Below are positions 63,001 through 64,000 of a stretch of 64,000 nucleotides of DNA, piece after piece (positions within the stretch are counted from its first letter, which is position 1; the number at the start of each line of letters is the position of its first letter). Source of the DNA: Tetragonia tetragonoides (lineage: Eukaryota; Streptophyta; Magnoliopsida; Caryophyllales; Aizoaceae); NCBI GenBank assembly GCA_038025085.1, contig CM076147.1:26389001-26453000 (forward strand), written 5' to 3'. Position numbers and translations under genes: made by a program. The notes beneath the pieces are model-generated. The model worked only from the letters and a program-made list of their open reading frames with translations. It was not told where the DNA came from and made no database searches.

Positions 63001-63381
63001 TGGTTTGTAGCTCAGAATAGACTGCCAACAATTGAGAATCTGCAGAAGAAGGGACTGCAATTCCCTGATGAATGTGCTCTGTGTCTGCAGGGGCAAGATA
63101 CACAAGCACACTTGTTCTTTCAATGTCCACTAGCAGCCGAAGTATGGTCTGGATTGCTTCATTGGCTGGGCATTAACATGAGGTATTGGTGTCTCAGAAG
63201 AGAGCTGAAATGGATGAAGTTGCATTGTAGAAGGAAAACTCCTCGACACAGGATGATCAAGGCAGCTTTGGCAGGGGCGGTCTATGAGATTTGGTGTGAG
63301 AGAAACAGAAGAATTTTTGGGAATCAAGTGCGAACTGCTCATCAATTGGTTAAGCTGATTCAGGCTCAAGTTTATAGTTGA
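60061..63381 (+). pseudogene. LINE ORF2: endonuclease, reverse transcriptase, zinc-binding domain; broken
   Basis: It begins MIITSWNVRGLNEPLKQQEV, an APE-type endonuclease (LLETKI, FSCIASFIYAAN, WLVMGDFNVVL, GLSDHSSAMV). A one-base shift lies near 60690. The reverse transcriptase (about 61230-62440) has KSPGMDGFTSAFFKKAW, GPEQNAFIKGRSIHDNI, KVDVKKAYDSLSWEFLEK, RGLRQGDPMSPYLF and the catalytic FADD (about 62117-62128). Stops interrupt it near 61512, 61618, 62445 and 62622. The C-terminal zinc-binding segment (62791-63381: CALCLQGQDTQAHLFFQCPL, then YEIWCERNRRIFG) closes the ORF. Catalytic residues are visible but the protein cannot be made whole. Confidence 0.85.
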
Positions 63382-63638
63382 GCTTATGCTGTATATCCTG
63401 AAGAGATTGTACAAAGTATAAACCAGAACGCATATTGAGTGTATAGATACACTAGGTGACTTAAGCTAGTACCCTAGTATACAAAGTTAGTGTGTATGTA
63501 GATGTATAACTAAGGATGCCTAGATGGCATGCCTATAATCTTTTTATATGTTGTTATTTGGGGGTATCACATTGGTACCCTTTGGGAAATGGAATATATA
63601 CTAACATTTTTCCAAAAAAAAATAGTATTGTTTTTAAT

Positions 63639-64000
63639 GATGGTGTTCAGCTGTTGAAGAATACCCCTAAAACAAGTTAAGTCACAACTAATCATTTAGT
63701 TGATCAAAACCTAATGATTATTACAATGTCAAGATCGAGAACTAATTGTAACTTGCAACTAGGTTGTACCATTCACGTAATTAAGTTTGACTATCTTAAC
63801 ATCTAGAAAAAGTTTTTTCAAAAAAAAGTTAGATAAATGTAACCAAACTTATCAATAATTGTAATTGATATTTTATATAATTAAGACCAAACCAAAAGCA
63901 AATTATCATTCTAAGAAACGCAGTGAATCTAAATTAGTTATCATCAAGTACGAAGTTGGTATTATACAATCTTTCTGATGTTGTTACCAAATTTTTTTGA
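63639..64000. other. No gene recognised
   Basis: AT-rich DNA after the LINE's right target duplication; only short ORFs. Confidence 0.3.

Larger units (their letters stand above)
58340..63622 (+). mobile_element. Nearly complete L1-type LINE with 16-bp target duplication
   Basis: TAGTATTGTTTTTAAT occurs at 58324-58339 and 63623-63638, and the right copy is preceded by an A-run (63614-63622). It contains ORF1 (about 58404-60061) and ORF2 (60061-63381) in the plant L1 order of endonuclease, reverse transcriptase and zinc-binding region. The 3' UTR is about 240 bp. Frameshifts and stops in both ORFs make it inactive. The short 5' leader may mean slight 5' truncation. Confidence 0.9.

Overview
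This window is nuclear DNA from a flowering plant, almost certainly a eudicot. It is AT-rich with long (TA)n and (ATT)n tracts and spliceosomal introns. It carries F-box/LRR and LRR-kinase gene remnants and dense nested transposable elements (MULE, hAT, PIF/Harbinger, Stowaway, Helitron-like, L1-type LINE, SINE, Ty3/gypsy LTR). I cannot name the genus. No bacterial or organellar genes, rRNA, true tRNA genes or CRISPR arrays were seen.

Layout. 1-602 (minus): 5' part of an F-box gene running off the left edge, with a tRNA-derived SINE (695-854) upstream. 1997-2565: a hAT element. 2782-9183: a 6.4-kb Mutator-like element (MULE-1) with two convergent spliced genes. One encodes a MULE transposase spliced in frame to an OTU-type cysteine protease; the other encodes a plant mobile domain (PMD) protein. 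The first intron of each gene holds a 33-bp-periodic array with a palindromic core. 9.2-18.0 kb: a run of end-to-end Helitron-like elements of two families, themselves invaded by another Helitron-like element and several MITEs. 19.0-20.6 kb: a hAT element and a Harbinger-type MITE.

20667-32991: one F-box/LRR pseudogene broken into three pieces. A 4.6-kb solo LTR (20868-25498, itself carrying a Helitron-like element and a LINE 3' end) and a 6.3-kb second MULE (MULE-2, 26263-32529, with a perfect 9-bp duplication) separate the pieces. 33.5-37.5 kb: pseudogenes of an LRR receptor kinase, a PPR-like gene and a LINE. 38288-41703: a degenerate PIF/Harbinger element. 42-43.5 kb: two MITEs.

43549-57626: a 14-kb LTR retrotransposon on the minus strand, flanked by GACTC duplications. 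It keeps only a gag gene with two tandem gag modules, and no pol is recognisable. 58324-63638: a nearly complete L1-type LINE with a 16-bp target duplication but many frameshifts and stops.

The most notable system is MULE-1. Its layout parallels maize MuDR (two convergent genes read inward from the terminal repeats), but its second gene is a PMD protein and its transposase carries a C-terminal OTU protease. Both proteins appear intact after splicing, which makes it the only element here that looks potentially autonomous.
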